Shown: positions 15,294 through 15,992 of the stretch, piece by piece
Layout of the letters: the number at the start of each line of letters is the position of its first letter
Numbering within the stretch: the stretch's first letter is position 1
DNA from: Nitrosospira sp.
GTDB taxonomy: Bacteria > Pseudomonadota > Gammaproteobacteria > Burkholderiales > Nitrosomonadaceae
Direction of reading: 5' to 3'
Length of the DNA stretch: 15,992 nucleotides
Assembly: GCA_030453055.1 (NCBI GenBank)
Contig: JAKDLC010000017.1
Span: forward strand, 1 to 15,992
Notes under the pieces: model-generated
Seen by the model: the letters and a program-made list of their open reading frames with translations, nothing else
Database searches by the model: none
Told to the model about the DNA's origin: nothing
Made by a program: the position numbers and the translations under genes

Positions 15294-15365
15294 GCGGATA
15301 GCCGACTCAGGTATCAAGCGCTACATCGGCCTCGGGCTTGACGCCCGAGCGGATGGCCGACTCAG
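15294..15365. repeat. 17-bp direct repeat around the cysB stop codon
   Basis: GCGGATAGCCGACTCAG at 15294-15310 recurs at 15349-15365 with one mismatch (A to G), 55 bases apart. The inner copy encodes LTESAIR near the CysB C-terminus. The outer copy is read in another frame and supplies the TGA stop of the gene. Between the copies, 15331-15349 is a perfect 7-bp hairpin (CTCGGGC, loop TTGAC, GCCCGAG) without a T-run. Confidence 0.7.
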
Positions 15366-15992
15366 TCAGCGATGGCAGGCAAAGTTCGATGAAGCGGTAG
15401 GCATAACCGCGCAGATAGTGGCCGCGCCGGACAGAGATGTTTGTCGTATTTTTCTCGAACAGGTGCGAACTATCGAGCAGGTTCAGTCGCGTATCGCGCG
15501 CCGGACTGAATGCCATCGAGGCCACAAGGCCCACTCCCAGCCCGAGTTCGACGTAAGTCTTGATGACGTCGGCGTCCAGCGCCGACATCGCGATATCGAT
15601 CACCAGCCCTGCCTTGGCAAATGCCTCATCGATTCCCGTTCGTCCGGTAAAGCCTTCGTGATAGGTGATGATCGGAAACTCGGCGATGGCTTCAAGCGTC
15701 AGGGGATGTACCGATTCCAGCGCATGACCATGCGGCACGATGACCGCGTGATGCCAGGAGTAGTAGGGAAAAGACGCCAACTCCTCAACGCTCTCCAGAG
15801 CTTCGGTGGCGACGCCGATATCGGCGACGCCATCGAGCAGCATCGATACAATCTCACCAGGGCTGGACTGATGCAGGATGAGGTGAACGTTGGGAAACGC
15901 TTTTTTGAATTGGGTCACCACGGATGGCAGCGCATACCGCGCCTGCGTATGCGTGGTCGCGATGGTGAGCCGACCCTGGTCCTGGTTGCTGA
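15307..15992 (-). CDS. cysB: CysB-type LysR transcriptional regulator, effector domain (5' end outside the window)
   Basis: CysB is the LysR-family activator of sulfate uptake and cysteine synthesis, responding to acetylserine. The frame is open to the right edge, where it reads GRLTIATTHTQARYALPSVV. TTHTQARY is the signature of the CysB ligand pocket (Thr100, Thr102 and Gln103 in the enterobacterial protein). Downstream are FPNVHLILHQSSP, FTGRTGIDEAF, ALDADVIKTYVELGLGVGL and RGYAYRFIELCLPSLTES, all in family order. The winged-helix DNA-binding domain (about the first 90 residues) lies beyond the window. GTG 15921 is only an internal codon, not the start. The last 20 residues (SGVKPEADVALDT) and the stop lie in a locally repeated stretch, so the natural C-terminus may have been altered. 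The gene converges on the restriction-modification gene with a 128-base gap. Confidence 0.88.
   Translation of the reverse strand, partial: SNQDQGRLTIATTHTQARYALPSVVTQFKKAFPNVHLILHQSSPGEIVSMLLDGVADIGVATEALESVEELASFPYYSWHHAVIVPHGHALESVHPLTLEAIAEFPIITYHEGFTGRTGIDEAFAKAGLVIDIAMSALDADVIKTYVELGLGVGLVASMAFSPARDTRLNLLDSSHLFEKNTTNISVRRGHYLRGYAYRFIELCLPSLTESAIRSGVKPEADVALDT

Noticed and set aside
15307..15921. A short 204-residue LysR protein starting at GTG 15921
   Set aside because: The frame remains open and family-like (IATTHTQARYALP) to the right edge, so this is the C-terminal part of a longer CysB.

Overview
The window looks like the chromosome of a betaproteobacterium. The order rpoE-rseA-rseB-mucD-glutaredoxin-lepA-lepB, with nadB divergent from rpoE, is the conserved envelope-stress block of Betaproteobacteria. 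Protein character and GC content make a Nitrosomonadaceae (Nitrosospira-like) host my best guess, but this rests on recollection and was not searched.

Layout. Positions 1-6394, minus strand, hold one stress and secretion block. In transcription order it is the sigma-E factor rpoE, its membrane anti-sigma factor rseA, the periplasmic regulator rseB, the Do-like protease mucD, a small glutaredoxin-like protein overlapping mucD, a hairpin terminator, then lepA (EF4) and lepB (signal peptidase I). nadB (L-aspartate oxidase) diverges from rpoE at 6639-8261. Facing the nadB end is an AbrB/SpoVT-fold antitoxin-like gene (8324-8635), followed by what looks like a 28-codon stump of its toxin partner. 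A 408-base gene-free region with a 9-bp inverted repeat precedes an ABC exporter (9044-10873). A solitary 1370-residue restriction-modification protein (PD-(D/E)XK nuclease, gamma-type N6-adenine methyltransferase and target-recognition region in one chain) fills 11066-15178. The window ends in the effector domain of a CysB-type LysR regulator on the minus strand, cut by the right edge.

The main observation is that three genes of the stress block are broken in this sequence, and in each the family sequence resumes after the lesion. rpoE has an in-frame TGA exactly where the sigma-E family has the conserved Cys of region 4.2, and 32 further family-like codons follow. rseA has a one-base reading-frame loss after its membrane helix, and the true periplasmic C-terminus lies in the neighbouring frame and ends in an ATGA overlap with rseB. 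lepB has TAA where the family has Tyr, followed by R-N-K. TGA and TAA end other genes here normally, so a changed genetic code is unlikely. The choices are sequencing or assembly error, real decay of the sigma-E circuit (improbable for lepB, which is normally essential), or local recoding. Raw reads would decide.

Other points of interest are the stand-alone restriction-modification gene, the apparent toxin stump, a Met-Pro-Asn repeat in MucD, a perfect 14-bp tandem duplication beside the terminator, a 10-mer present three times at 5' ends of the stress block, and a partial duplication at the 3' end of cysB. I saw no rRNA, tRNA, CRISPR array, transposase or phage gene.
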